NCBI RefSeq assembly: GCF_008831265.1
Contig: NZ_VTTH01000006.1
Coordinates: forward strand, 208,201 to 272,200
From: Lacisediminimonas profundi
GTDB taxonomy: Bacteria; Pseudomonadota; Gammaproteobacteria; Burkholderiales; Burkholderiaceae_D
Direction: 5' to 3'
Length of the DNA: 64,000 nucleotides
Position numbers and translations under genes: made by a program. This document shows positions 1-7,893 of this stretch, piece after piece (positions within the stretch are counted from its first letter, which is position 1; the number at the start of each line of letters is the position of its first letter). The notes below the pieces were generated by a model, which did not search any database, was not told the origin of the DNA, and saw nothing but the letters and a program-made list of their open reading frames with translations.

Positions 1-619
1 CATCTGTCATTCCGATTTCCGACTGATCTCTGCCAGCAACCGCAACTTCCAGGAAATGATCGCCAACGGCGAGTTCCGCCTCGACCTGTATTACCGCATC
101 AGCGGAGTCACCATCCGCATGCCTAGCCTGCGCGAGAGGCTGGAGGATCTTCCCCTGCTGGTCGAGCGGTTTCTGACGGCTTTCGCAAAGCGGCATCGCA
201 CCGGCGTCAAGCAGGTCGACCGGCGGGTATATGCTTATCTGGGCGAGCAATCCTGGCCGGGAAATGTCCGGCAGCTCCTGCATGAGGTGGAAAAAGCAGC
301 CATCTTCTGCGATGGTCCCGAAATTACAATCGACAGCTTCCGGCTGATGACGGACATCCAACCGGAAAAATCAACATCTTCCACGCCGCCCGCAATTGCT
401 GATGCGCCGGTAGCCGGTCGACCTGCGACTGATCTGTTACCGGCGACGCCCGCTGGCGCCGCTCCCGAAGCACCGCGCCGGATCCAGGATGCCATCGATA
501 TGCTGGAGAAAGCCATGATCCACGAGGCGATGAGCAAGTATCGCGGGAACAAGAAAAAAGTCGCAGAGGAACTGGGCATCTCGCGCGCTTATCTTTACAA
601 AAAACTTCCGGTCGAATAA
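1..619 (+). CDS. sigma-54-dependent transcriptional activator, C-terminal part (5' end outside window)
   Basis: The reading frame is open from base 2, so the N-terminus and the GAFTGA loop lie outside the window. The visible part has the end of the AAA+ domain: RLISASNRNF (sensor I region), FRLDLYYRI with the arginine finger, and WPGNVRQL (sensor II). A Pro/Ala-rich linker follows, and then a Fis-type helix-turn-helix at the C-terminus (KKKVAEELGISRAYLYKKL). Known of the family: such proteins remodel sigma-54 RNA polymerase at -24/-12 promoters in an ATP-dependent way. Two -24/-12 matches lie downstream, one 192 bp after the stop, so local control of the acyl-CoA cluster is likely. The inducer cannot be told because the sensory domain is missing. 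Confidence 0.93.
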   Translation, partial: ICHSDFRLISASNRNFQEMIANGEFRLDLYYRISGVTIRMPSLRERLEDLPLLVERFLTAFAKRHRTGVKQVDRRVYAYLGEQSWPGNVRQLLHEVEKAAIFCDGPEITIDSFRLMTDIQPEKSTSSTPPAIADAPVAGRPATDLLPATPAGAAPEAPRRIQDAIDMLEKAMIHEAMSKYRGNKKKVAEELGISRAYLYKKLPVE

Positions 620-810
620 GCCTTTCGTCTATTCACAGCGTGGGGTTGCTGTCACCGCGGTAGGCAGAATCCTGTATTCGTGGTGAACAGAAAAGCCGAA
701 ACACATCGCCGTCAAGTGTCGGCCAGTACTCGTTCTACCGTTGGGCTCCCATCTTTCCCCCTCTCACGCAACGCCGGCAAAGGCGCACCTTCCGGTGATC
801 GCCTTGCGCT

Positions 811-827
811 TTGGCATGCGAATTGCT
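811..827 (+). promoter_or_regulatory. sigma-54 (-24/-12) promoter candidate for the thioesterase/CoA-transferase operon
   Basis: The sequence TTGGCATGCGAATTGCT has the invariant GG and GC separated by exactly 10 bases and matches the YTGGCACG-N4-TTGCW consensus at nearly all positions. It lies 55 bp before the thioesterase start. The gene just upstream encodes a sigma-54 activator. Transcription would begin about 12 bases after the GC. Inference from pattern only. Confidence 0.7.
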
Positions 828-853
828 GTTCCTCCGGAATACTAATCACGCCC

Positions 854-866
854 GGGTCGTTGACCC
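854..866 (+). other. small perfect inverted repeat in the 5' leader of the thioesterase gene
   Basis: GGGTC-GTT-GACCC lies between the predicted sigma-54 start site and the ribosome binding site (AGGAAA). It could be a short leader hairpin or a protein-binding half-site pair; there is no evidence to choose. Confidence 0.35.
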
Positions 867-881
867 AGATGGAGGAAACAG

Positions 882-1325
882 ATGGAGCCACATACAGAGC
901 CGGACAACGACGCGGCCGTGAGTGATCAGGGGGCGACGCATTTTGGCGCCCTGCTGGGCTTTCAACACCGTGCGGCAGAAAGTGATACTGCCATCCTCGA
1001 ACTCACGCTAAGGCCCTCTCACTGCAACAAGTACGGCACCGTACACGGCGGCGTGCTGATGGCCATGCTCGACGCCGCCGGACTTTGGGCTGGCGCGCCA
1101 CAGGACGGCTCGTTGCCGCAGGGTGTAACGGCGGCACTCAATTGCAATTTCCTGCGCGGCGCGCGCTTCGGCGATGCAATCTCCTTGCGGGCAGAGGGCC
1201 GCATCGCCAAGCGCGGCCGCAGCATGTACTTCTCCTCCATCACAGTCACGGCGATGCCAGGCGATGTTCTGCTGGCGTCGGCACAAGGCGTATTCAGCAC
1301 CCCTCAAGCCCATCCTAATGCCTAG
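882..1325 (+). CDS. PaaI-family hotdog-fold acyl-CoA thioesterase
   Basis: 147 residues, the usual length for a single hotdog domain. The family signature HGGVLMAMLDAAGLWA is at about residues 56-71. In this family the HGG loop binds the CoA thioester and an acidic residue on the following helix (here in LDAAG) acts in hydrolysis. AGGAAA before the ATG supports this start. It is the first gene after a sigma-54 promoter candidate and precedes a CoA-transferase by 51 bp. It may release CoA from dead-end acyl-CoA intermediates, or be a dedicated step of the pathway. Substrate unknown. Confidence 0.85.
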   Translation: MEPHTEPDNDAAVSDQGATHFGALLGFQHRAAESDTAILELTLRPSHCNKYGTVHGGVLMAMLDAAGLWAGAPQDGSLPQGVTAALNCNFLRGARFGDAISLRAEGRIAKRGRSMYFSSITVTAMPGDVLLASAQGVFSTPQAHPNA

Positions 1326-1376
1326 CGGCGCCGTGCACACACCCACGCCCAACACAAACCGAACGCATTCACACTA

Positions 1377-2618
1377 ATGCATGGAGTCGAATTGAAACAA
1401 GCACTCGAAGGAATCAAGGTACTCGACCTTTCACACGCCCTGGCCGGACCATACTGCTCGACGCTGCTGGCAGATTTTGGCGCCCAGGTTTTCAAAATCG
1501 AGCCACCGGGAACTGGCGAGATTTCGCGTTCCTGGGGACTCCCCCTTCCGGGCGGCGTGGAAAACGACTATTTCGCCAGCCTGCACCGCAACAAGAAGGG
1601 CATGGTACTCGACCTCAAAAACACCGCGGGCCGGGATCTGTTGCTGCGCATGATGGAGCGATGCGATATCGTGCTGGAGAACTTCCGGGTCGGCACCATG
1701 GACAAACTCGGCCTAGGCTACGAACAGGTGCGCCAGCGCCACCCCGGCATCGTCTACTGCAGTATCTCCGGCTACGGCCAGGACGGTCCCTACTGCGACC
1801 GTGCCGGCATGGATATGATCCTGCAGGCCGAGAGCGGCATGATGAGCGTCACCGGCGAACTGGGCGGGCGTGGCGTGCGCTGCGGGGTATCGATCGCCGA
1901 CCTCACCGCCGGCAACAATGCTGCGATGGGAATCCTGTTCGCTCTGCGCGTCAAGGAAAATACAGGCGAGGGTCAGCACATCGACGTCTCGATGATGGAA
2001 GGACAGATGGCCCTGTTGAGCACAATCCTGGGAGCATATCTTTCCACGGGAGATATACCAGGGCCGATGGGAACCACGTACAAGCCAATCCTGCCCTACC
2101 AGACATTTCGCACGCGCTCCCGCGATCTGGCGCTTGCTGTCGGTACCGAGAAGCTCTGGCAGGACTTCTGCCCTGCGATCGGTTGTCCGGAACTGGCAAA
2201 TGATCCGCGCTACGTCGACAACAGCACGCGCAATCGTCATCGGGAAAGCCTCATTACCCGACTGCAGGAAGTGTTCCTGACCAGAACCTACGAGGAGTGG
2301 GAGGAAGTCCTTGTACTGCGTGGCATACCGGTCGGCGCAATCAACAACCTCGAGGAACTGGTCAATCATCCGCAAGTCAGGGCACGCGGTTCCCTGGTGG
2401 AAGTTGACCACCCGCGGGCAGGCAAGCTACGCATGGTCGGCACCCCGATCCGTCTTTCTGGCACTCCTGCCACCATCCGTACCGCTGCGCCGCTGCTGGG
2501 TGAACATACGCGGGAGGTCCTGCGAGAACTGCTTTTACTGAGCGATCGCGAGTTGGAGGAATTGTGCCAGGATGGCGCGTTCGGTGAAGCAGCCCCCGCC
2601 ATGATGGAGAACACATGA
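1377..2618 (+). CDS. CaiB/BaiF (class III) CoA-transferase
   Basis: 413 residues, typical of the family. The N-terminus has the LDLSHALAGPYCSTLLADFGA signature region (LADFGAQVFKIEPP), followed by NKKGMVLDL. The catalytic aspartate is probably in DRAGMDMILQAESG, the position that forms the acyl-aspartyl anhydride in formyl-CoA transferase. It probably activates a carboxylic acid by CoA transfer, feeding the downstream beta-oxidation-like enzymes. It overlaps the next gene by four bases (ATGA), so the two are translationally coupled. The donor and acceptor cannot be inferred. Confidence 0.9.
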   Translation: MHGVELKQALEGIKVLDLSHALAGPYCSTLLADFGAQVFKIEPPGTGEISRSWGLPLPGGVENDYFASLHRNKKGMVLDLKNTAGRDLLLRMMERCDIVLENFRVGTMDKLGLGYEQVRQRHPGIVYCSISGYGQDGPYCDRAGMDMILQAESGMMSVTGELGGRGVRCGVSIADLTAGNNAAMGILFALRVKENTGEGQHIDVSMMEGQMALLSTILGAYLSTGDIPGPMGTTYKPILPYQTFRTRSRDLALAVGTEKLWQDFCPAIGCPELANDPRYVDNSTRNRHRESLITRLQEVFLTRTYEEWEEVLVLRGIPVGAINNLEELVNHPQVRARGSLVEVDHPRAGKLRMVGTPIRLSGTPATIRTAAPLLGEHTREVLRELLLLSDRELEELCQDGAFGEAAPAMMENT

Positions 2619-3409
2619 TGACAAATCCTGTGATCCTTCGGCGCGAACAAGCCACCCTCGTAATCACCCTCAACCGGCCGGAACGACGCAACGCGTTCGA
2701 CCTCGAAATGCGACAGGCTCTGGGCGAAGCCATACTCGCCGCCCGCGACTCCACTGACGTGAGAGCGGTCGTCCTGACCGGCGCAGGCGATCATTTCTCT
2801 GCTGGCGGAGACCTGAAAGCTCTGTCATCGCAGACCCTCGATCCGCATGCAGTGCGGGACCGCATCCGCCGCCTGCATCCCTGGTTCAGGGAATTGGTCA
2901 ATCTGGAGAAGCCGGTCATCGCCGCAGTAGAAGGCGCAGCATTCGGCGGCGGATTTCACCTGACGCTAGCCTCGGATTTTGTCCTGGCCGCAAGCAACGC
3001 CCGTTTTTGCGCCGTGTTCGCCCGAATGGGGATGGTCCCCGATCTGGGCGGGCTCTACCTGCTCCCTCGCATCGTCGGCCTGCAGCGCGCCAAAGAAATC
3101 GTGTTCACCGCGCGCGAAATTGCCGCTGACGAAGCCGCAGCACTGGGCATCGCATTCGGGGTATATCCGCCCGGCAGTACGCTCACTCATGCGATGGAGC
3201 TGGCGGCGCGCATGGCGGACGCGCCCACTCAGGCGCTAGGAATGGCAAAGAACGTGTTGAACCGTTCGTTCAATCTCGATCAGGACACGCTTGCCGAACT
3301 CGAATCCTATGCGCAGGCGGTGGCCCTTCATTCCGACTATCACCGCGACGCAATCGAGCGCTTTATGGGCAAGAAGACGGCCCGCTTCAACTGGAACAAT
3401 CGGAGCTAG
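2615..3409 (+). CDS. enoyl-CoA hydratase/isomerase family protein (PaaG-like crotonase)
   Basis: 264 residues with the crotonase fold: NRPERRNAFD, the oxyanion-hole region FSAGGDLKAL, and EGAAFGGGFHLTLASD. At the active site it has ARMGMVPDLGG rather than the two glutamates of a true hydratase. The Asp of VPD is the position used by PaaG-type isomerases, so isomerisation or another enolate reaction is more likely than plain hydration. Translationally coupled to the CoA-transferase by ATGA. A second ATG sits one codon in. Confidence 0.88.
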   Translation: MMTNPVILRREQATLVITLNRPERRNAFDLEMRQALGEAILAARDSTDVRAVVLTGAGDHFSAGGDLKALSSQTLDPHAVRDRIRRLHPWFRELVNLEKPVIAAVEGAAFGGGFHLTLASDFVLAASNARFCAVFARMGMVPDLGGLYLLPRIVGLQRAKEIVFTAREIAADEAAALGIAFGVYPPGSTLTHAMELAARMADAPTQALGMAKNVLNRSFNLDQDTLAELESYAQAVALHSDYHRDAIERFMGKKTARFNWNNRS

Positions 3410-3625
3410 TAAATGATCCGGAAGACGCCGGAATGTATTCGGCACTGCCAGTCGCGGGCTGACTGTACATCGAGTAGACACATCACACACGATCCGCCGC
3501 GGCCACAGCATTGAACGGCGCATTGCGAAATGAGCTAAATCAAGTGCGCGAACCGCATACAAATCAAGGACTTGCAGCGCACTGATGCCCCCACGCTGTG
3601 ATAAACGCAGAGAGCATTGTCTGCA

Positions 3626-3642
3626 CTGGCACATGCATTGCT
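3626..3642 (+). promoter_or_regulatory. sigma-54 (-24/-12) promoter candidate for the second catabolic operon
   Basis: CTGGCACATGCATTGCT has TGGCAC, then TTGC at the correct spacing (GG-N10-GC), an almost perfect -24/-12 element. It lies 52 bp before the ATG at 3694 and inside the 284-bp gap after the preceding gene. Its position argues against the longer upstream reading frame starting at 3598. Confidence 0.8.
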
Positions 3643-3693
3643 AATGCAGCTTCGCACAACGACTTTTTCCAATACTTGCCGAAGGGGAGACAG

Positions 3694-4515
3694 ATGACAG
3701 ACAAATTGGTGACAACAACGCGAGAGGGCCCGGTAATGGTGATCCGCCTATCCAGCCCTGAAACGCGCAATTCGCTGACAGAGCCGCTGCGCGACGCACT
3801 CGGCATCGCTGTCAACGAAGCCGCGCTTGACCGCTCGGTGCGCGCCGTGTTCCTGACCGGTGAAGGCCCTTCGTTCTGCTCGGGAGGCGACCTCTTCGCA
3901 CTGCAGAAGGCTTGCGACCCATGGCCGGTACACCGACGCTTCCGCAAGCTCAATTGCTGGCTGTCGCCGCTGATCAACTTGGACAAACCTGTCGTTGTCG
4001 GCGTCAATGGTCACGCTGTCGGCGGCGGCATGGGACTGGCACTCACGGGAGACGTGCTGATCGCAGGAGAAAGCGCGAAATTCGTCGCCGGTTTCTTTCG
4101 GCTCGGCGCCGTGCCGGACATCGCCACCCTGTACCACCTGCCGCGACTGATTGGCATGGCGAAAGCGAAGAATTTTTTGTTCAGCAACGGCACCTTCACC
4201 GCTCAGCAGGCCGCCGAACTGGGTCTGGTAGCACGAGTGGTACCGGACGACGAACTCTATGCCGCCGGTCTGGCGGAAGCTCAACGCATTGCACAGGGAC
4301 CGGCTGAAGTGATGGGCTTGGCGAAGATACTGCTGGCACGCAGCTTCGAAACATCGCTGCCCGACATGCTCGCCTTCGAAGGGATGGGCCAGGCATTGGC
4401 AATGTCGAACCCTGAATTCCGGGAAGGACTGGCTGCCGCCATCGAACGCCGGTCGCCGGATTTTCTTGGCAGCGCCCAGAAGGACATGGCCAACTCGCAA
4501 GCGAGCCAGTCATGA
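3694..4515 (+). CDS. enoyl-CoA hydratase/isomerase family protein (second PaaG-like crotonase)
   Basis: 273 residues from the ATG preceded by AAGGGGAGA; the longer frame to 3598 would cross the sigma-54 promoter. Crotonase motifs: SSPETRNSLTEPL, FCSGGDLFALQ, NGHAVGGGMGLALTGD, and FRLGAVPDIATLYHLPRLIG. As in the paralogue at 2615, the hydratase glutamates are absent and a VPD aspartate is present. The two proteins are clearly related but diverged, which suggests successive isomerase or hydratase-like steps. ATGA overlap with the DUF35 gene. Confidence 0.88.
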   Translation: MTDKLVTTTREGPVMVIRLSSPETRNSLTEPLRDALGIAVNEAALDRSVRAVFLTGEGPSFCSGGDLFALQKACDPWPVHRRFRKLNCWLSPLINLDKPVVVGVNGHAVGGGMGLALTGDVLIAGESAKFVAGFFRLGAVPDIATLYHLPRLIGMAKAKNFLFSNGTFTAQQAAELGLVARVVPDDELYAAGLAEAQRIAQGPAEVMGLAKILLARSFETSLPDMLAFEGMGQALAMSNPEFREGLAAAIERRSPDFLGSAQKDMANSQASQS

Positions 4516-4934
4516 GCGCACTACTTCCAGCACCAGTTACCAACCCGGACTCCCAACAGTACTGGCAAGGCGCACAAGATGAGCGCCTGCTGATCCGCAA
4601 ATGCAAATTTTGCGGCGTCCTGCATTTCATGCCGCGCTATCTCTGTCCGTCCTGCTGGTCAACGGATCTTGAGTGGATTCAGGCCAGCGGCCGCGGAACC
4701 GTGCACAGCTATTCCGTGATCCGGCGGGCGTCGGACCCCGAATTTTCCGACCGCGTTCCCTATGTAGTCGCGCTGATCGACCTGGAGGAAGGGCCGCGCA
4801 TGATGGCCAACATCCTCGGCGACGATGCGCTCGACATCAGGATTGGCCACCAGGTCGCGGTCTGCTTCGAGGAGCGCGCAGGGGGAGCCAAGGTCCCACA
4901 ATTCAGACGCAGTGCCAGCAAGGAGGAAAACTAA
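4512..4934 (+). CDS. Zn-ribbon/OB-fold (DUF35) acyl-CoA-binding partner protein
   Basis: 140 residues. The rubredoxin-like zinc ribbon has Cys31/Cys34 and Cys45/Cys48 (CKFCG ... CPSCW). The OB-fold part follows (GRGTVHSYSVIRR ... VPYVVALIDLEEGPRMMANI). Such proteins are obligate partners of thiolase-like enzymes; in mycobacteria the DUF35 domain of ChsH2 docks the aldolase Ltp2. The gene is coupled (ATGA) to the crotonase before it and lies one base before the thiolase-like gene, which fits complex formation. Confidence 0.88.
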   Translation: MSALLPAPVTNPDSQQYWQGAQDERLLIRKCKFCGVLHFMPRYLCPSCWSTDLEWIQASGRGTVHSYSVIRRASDPEFSDRVPYVVALIDLEEGPRMMANILGDDALDIRIGHQVAVCFEERAGGAKVPQFRRSASKEEN

Positions 4935-4935
4935 A

Positions 4936-6126
4936 ATGTCTGAATCAATAAATACGGCCAACAACTTGCGCAACAAGGTCGCAATTGTCGGCGTTGGCGA
5001 ATCAGACATCGGTAAGGTGCCCGGTATGAGCGGGTTGGGCCTCAATGCGCAGGCGGCACGCCGCGCGCTCGACGACGCCGGGCTGAAGGTATCGGACATT
5101 GACGGTGTCCTGACTGCTTATTCCTTCACCGAACCCTACTTCATGCTGGGCAGCGTGATCTGCGAGTACCTCGGCATTCAGCCGCGCTACAACGCATCGA
5201 TGGTGGTCGGTGGCGCCAGCCCTGCCGTCATGCTCAAACACGCAGCAGAAGCGATTGCAGCCGGCCAGTGCCATACGGTGCTGGTATGCGCTGGCGAAAA
5301 CCGCGCCACCGGCCAGAGCCGGGATCAAGCGGTGAACGTCCTTCTTGCTGTGGGACATCCCTACTTCGAGCGTCCCTACGGCGGCTCGATTCCCGGCTTC
5401 TACGCCATGATCGCGCGCCGCCACATGGAAAAATTCGGAACCACTGAGGAACAACTGGCGAGCGTGGCAGTTACAGCCCGCCAGCACGCCCTGCTTCACC
5501 CCAATGCCCACATGAAAAAGGCGATCACGTTGGACGATGTGATGAATTCCAAGCCGATCGCCGATCCGCTGAAGATGCTCGATTGCTGCCTGCTTTCGGA
5601 TGCCGGCGGCGCATTCATCGTGACGTCGGCAGAGCGAGCCAAAGACTTGCGAAGCGCACCGGCCTACTTGGCCGGAATCGGCGAGTTCCATACCCACGAA
5701 CATCTGATGTGCGCGCCCAGCCTGACCGAATTCGGCGCGCGCCAATCCGGGAAGGCAGCCTACAGCATGGCCGGCCTGGGTCCATCCGATATCGACGTGG
5801 CACAACTTTATGACTGCTTCTCGATCGTCCCAGTCATCGAGCTCGAAGAGTTGGGCTTTTGCGCACCCGGCGAGGGCGGCCTCTATTACCAGGAAGGGCA
5901 TGCCCGGATCGGCGGCACGATGCCGGTTAACACTCATGGCGGCATGCTGTCGCACGCCCATGCCGGCGCCGCCGGCGGGTTGTTCGGGATTGTCGAAGGA
6001 GTGCGCCAGTTGCGTGGAGGACTGGGTCCTCGCCAAGTGGAAGGTGCGGAGGTTGCTCTGGTACACAACGAGGGCGGAATCCTTTCTTCACACTGCACGC
6101 TAATCCTCACCAAAGACAAGCGCTAA
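4936..6126 (+). CDS. thiolase-fold protein lacking the nucleophilic Cys (Ltp2/SCP-X-like)
   Basis: 396 residues from the ATG after AGGAGGAAAACTAAA; longer in-frame starts lie inside the DUF35 gene. Thiolase fold: VAIVGVGESDIGK, then VVGGASPAVMLKHAAEAI at about residues 90-107, where ordinary thiolases have the reactive Cys (CASG); here it is GGASP. Also LYDCFS and HGGMLSHAHAGAAGG near the C-terminus (catalytic His region kept). Cys-less homologues paired with DUF35, such as mycobacterial Ltp2, are retro-aldolases that release a short acyl-CoA from a beta-hydroxyacyl-CoA. That role is inferred here. It could instead be a conventional degradative thiolase misjudged by eye. Confidence 0.85.
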   Translation: MSESINTANNLRNKVAIVGVGESDIGKVPGMSGLGLNAQAARRALDDAGLKVSDIDGVLTAYSFTEPYFMLGSVICEYLGIQPRYNASMVVGGASPAVMLKHAAEAIAAGQCHTVLVCAGENRATGQSRDQAVNVLLAVGHPYFERPYGGSIPGFYAMIARRHMEKFGTTEEQLASVAVTARQHALLHPNAHMKKAITLDDVMNSKPIADPLKMLDCCLLSDAGGAFIVTSAERAKDLRSAPAYLAGIGEFHTHEHLMCAPSLTEFGARQSGKAAYSMAGLGPSDIDVAQLYDCFSIVPVIELEELGFCAPGEGGLYYQEGHARIGGTMPVNTHGGMLSHAHAGAAGGLFGIVEGVRQLRGGLGPRQVEGAEVALVHNEGGILSSHCTLILTKDKR

Positions 6127-6155
6127 GTCCTAAAAACAGTAACCAGGAGCCAAAG

Positions 6156-6620
6156 ATGAGTACACCTGTCATTCGCGGGAAATATTTCGAGGACTTCGAG
6201 GTCGGTGTGGAATTCACCACGCCAGCTCGCACGATCACACAAACCGACATCGTTAACTTCGCCTGCCTTTCGGGCGACTTCAACGAAGTCCACACTAATT
6301 TCGAGTATTGCAAGACGACTGCCTTCGGCGAGCCAATCGCGCACGGCCCCATGGTCTACGCAGTTGCGGCAGGCCTGCAGTACGCCAGCGGCGTGAACGA
6401 TGGCACCCTGCTTGCGCTATTGCAAATCGATGGCTGGAAGATGCTCGGACCGGTCAAGCACGGCGACACCATCCGTCTGGTGTCAACGGTGCTCGAAAAA
6501 AAGGCATCGAGTAAGCCCGATCGCGGAACGCTGAAATTCATGCGCCGGATCGTCAAACAGGACGGCTCGGTGGTGCAGGAAATGCAGGCGACGCTTCTGT
6601 ACCGCCGGAGGCCGCAATGA
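6156..6620 (+). CDS. MaoC-family (R)-specific enoyl-CoA hydratase
   Basis: 154 residues, a single hotdog domain. Hydratase-2 motif FACLSGDFNEVHTN with Asp41 and His46 as the catalytic pair, followed by FGEPIAHGPMVYAVAAG. It hydrates a 2-enoyl-CoA to the 3-hydroxyacyl-CoA. It lies 29 bp after the thiolase-like gene. With the DUF35 and thiolase-like products it reproduces the hydratase/retro-aldolase pairing known from ChsH1-ChsH2-Ltp2, but as separate genes. Confidence 0.88.
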   Translation: MSTPVIRGKYFEDFEVGVEFTTPARTITQTDIVNFACLSGDFNEVHTNFEYCKTTAFGEPIAHGPMVYAVAAGLQYASGVNDGTLLALLQIDGWKMLGPVKHGDTIRLVSTVLEKKASSKPDRGTLKFMRRIVKQDGSVVQEMQATLLYRRRPQ

Positions 6621-6660
6621 GCAAGGCCAGTCAAGAAAAACCCTGCGGCGCGGTGGCGAG

Positions 6661-7818
6661 ATGATGACGACAGCCAGTGCCGACTTCGGCCTGACCGAAG
6701 AACAAAAGATGATCCGCCGCAGCGTGCTCCCGATGCTTGCCGAAGTTCTTCCGCACGACAAGATAATGGAGATGGACGAAGCGCGAGAATTCCCCTTTGA
6801 CGCCTATCGCGCGCTCGCCCAAGCTGGATGGATGGGCCTGCCGCATGAGGAAGCGTATGGCGGCTCGGACGGATCATACAAGGATCTCGCAATATTCGTC
6901 GAGACCGTCGCCTACCACAACGCCCAACTGGCATCGGCCTATCTTACCTCTGTCATCTACGGCGGCATGCAGGTCAAGCATGGAGCATCTGCTGCGTTGA
7001 AACGGGAAATCCTGCCAGGCATGATCGCTGGTGATATCCGACTGGCGCTGTGCATCACGGAACCGGAAACCGGCTCCGACGTAGCGTCGATCCGCACACG
7101 CGCAGTGCAGGATGGTGACGACTACCTGATCAGTGGCCAGAAGGTATACATCACCTGCGCGCACGTCGCACACCACTTGATCGTCGCGACCAAGACCGAC
7201 CGGGATGCCGGGCACAAGGGCATTACGCTTTTTATGGTCGATGCTCGTTCGCCGGGGGTTTCTATTCGTCCACTCAAAGCGCTCGGCCGCCGCATGATCC
7301 ACACCAACGAAGTCTATTTCGACGATGTTCGCGTTCCGGCCAGTCGGATGCTGGGGGAAAGAAACAACGGCTGGAGTGCCTTGATGCGCGGACTGAATCT
7401 GGAGCGTCTGTGCTTGGCGGCGGCCGCCTGCGGAAACATGATGCGCATCATCGACTATGCCGGCAGCTATGCCCGCGACCGTCAGCAATTCGGCAAACCC
7501 ATCAGCAGCTTCCAGGCCATTTCCCACAAATTTGCAGACATGCAAATCATGGCGGAAAGCGCACGGGTGATGGTGCATCGGGTGGCTGACCTGCTCGACG
7601 CCGGCGAATCTCCCACGATGCAGACCGCTATCGCGAAGGTGCTGGCCACAGAGAACAACTCACGCTGCGCTGACATGGGAATCCAGATCATGGGTGGGGC
7701 AGGCTACATGATGGAACACGAGATGCAGATGTATTTCCGGGACGCCCGGGTGGGCGCCATTGGTGGCGGCACCAGCGAAATCATGCGTACTGTCATCGCC
7801 AAGCAGATGGGCCTTTAG
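6661..7818 (+). CDS. acyl-CoA dehydrogenase
   Basis: 385 residues, full length. ITEPETGSDVASIRT is the FAD/substrate-binding signature, RQQFGKPISSFQAISHKFADM the second, and MGGAGYMMEHEMQMYFRD the C-terminal dimer/FAD region. The C-terminal motif is IGGGTSEIMR, without the glutamate found in medium-chain enzymes. A Glu is present in LNLERLCLAA, the catalytic position of isovaleryl-CoA-type dehydrogenases, so a branched or long/cyclic acyl substrate is likely. An alternative ATG is one codon downstream. Needs an electron-transfer flavoprotein, not encoded here. Confidence 0.9.
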   Translation: MMTTASADFGLTEEQKMIRRSVLPMLAEVLPHDKIMEMDEAREFPFDAYRALAQAGWMGLPHEEAYGGSDGSYKDLAIFVETVAYHNAQLASAYLTSVIYGGMQVKHGASAALKREILPGMIAGDIRLALCITEPETGSDVASIRTRAVQDGDDYLISGQKVYITCAHVAHHLIVATKTDRDAGHKGITLFMVDARSPGVSIRPLKALGRRMIHTNEVYFDDVRVPASRMLGERNNGWSALMRGLNLERLCLAAAACGNMMRIIDYAGSYARDRQQFGKPISSFQAISHKFADMQIMAESARVMVHRVADLLDAGESPTMQTAIAKVLATENNSRCADMGIQIMGGAGYMMEHEMQMYFRDARVGAIGGGTSEIMRTVIAKQMGL

Positions 7819-7893
7819 CAGTTCGACGATCCGGTTCGCAACAACCGGCCGTCCATCCAAGCGCAACCATACATACACAGACGGAGACAACAA

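Noticed and set aside
680..925. 81-codon frame before the thioesterase gene
   Set aside because: It crosses the sigma-54 promoter and overlaps the thioesterase start; no domain.
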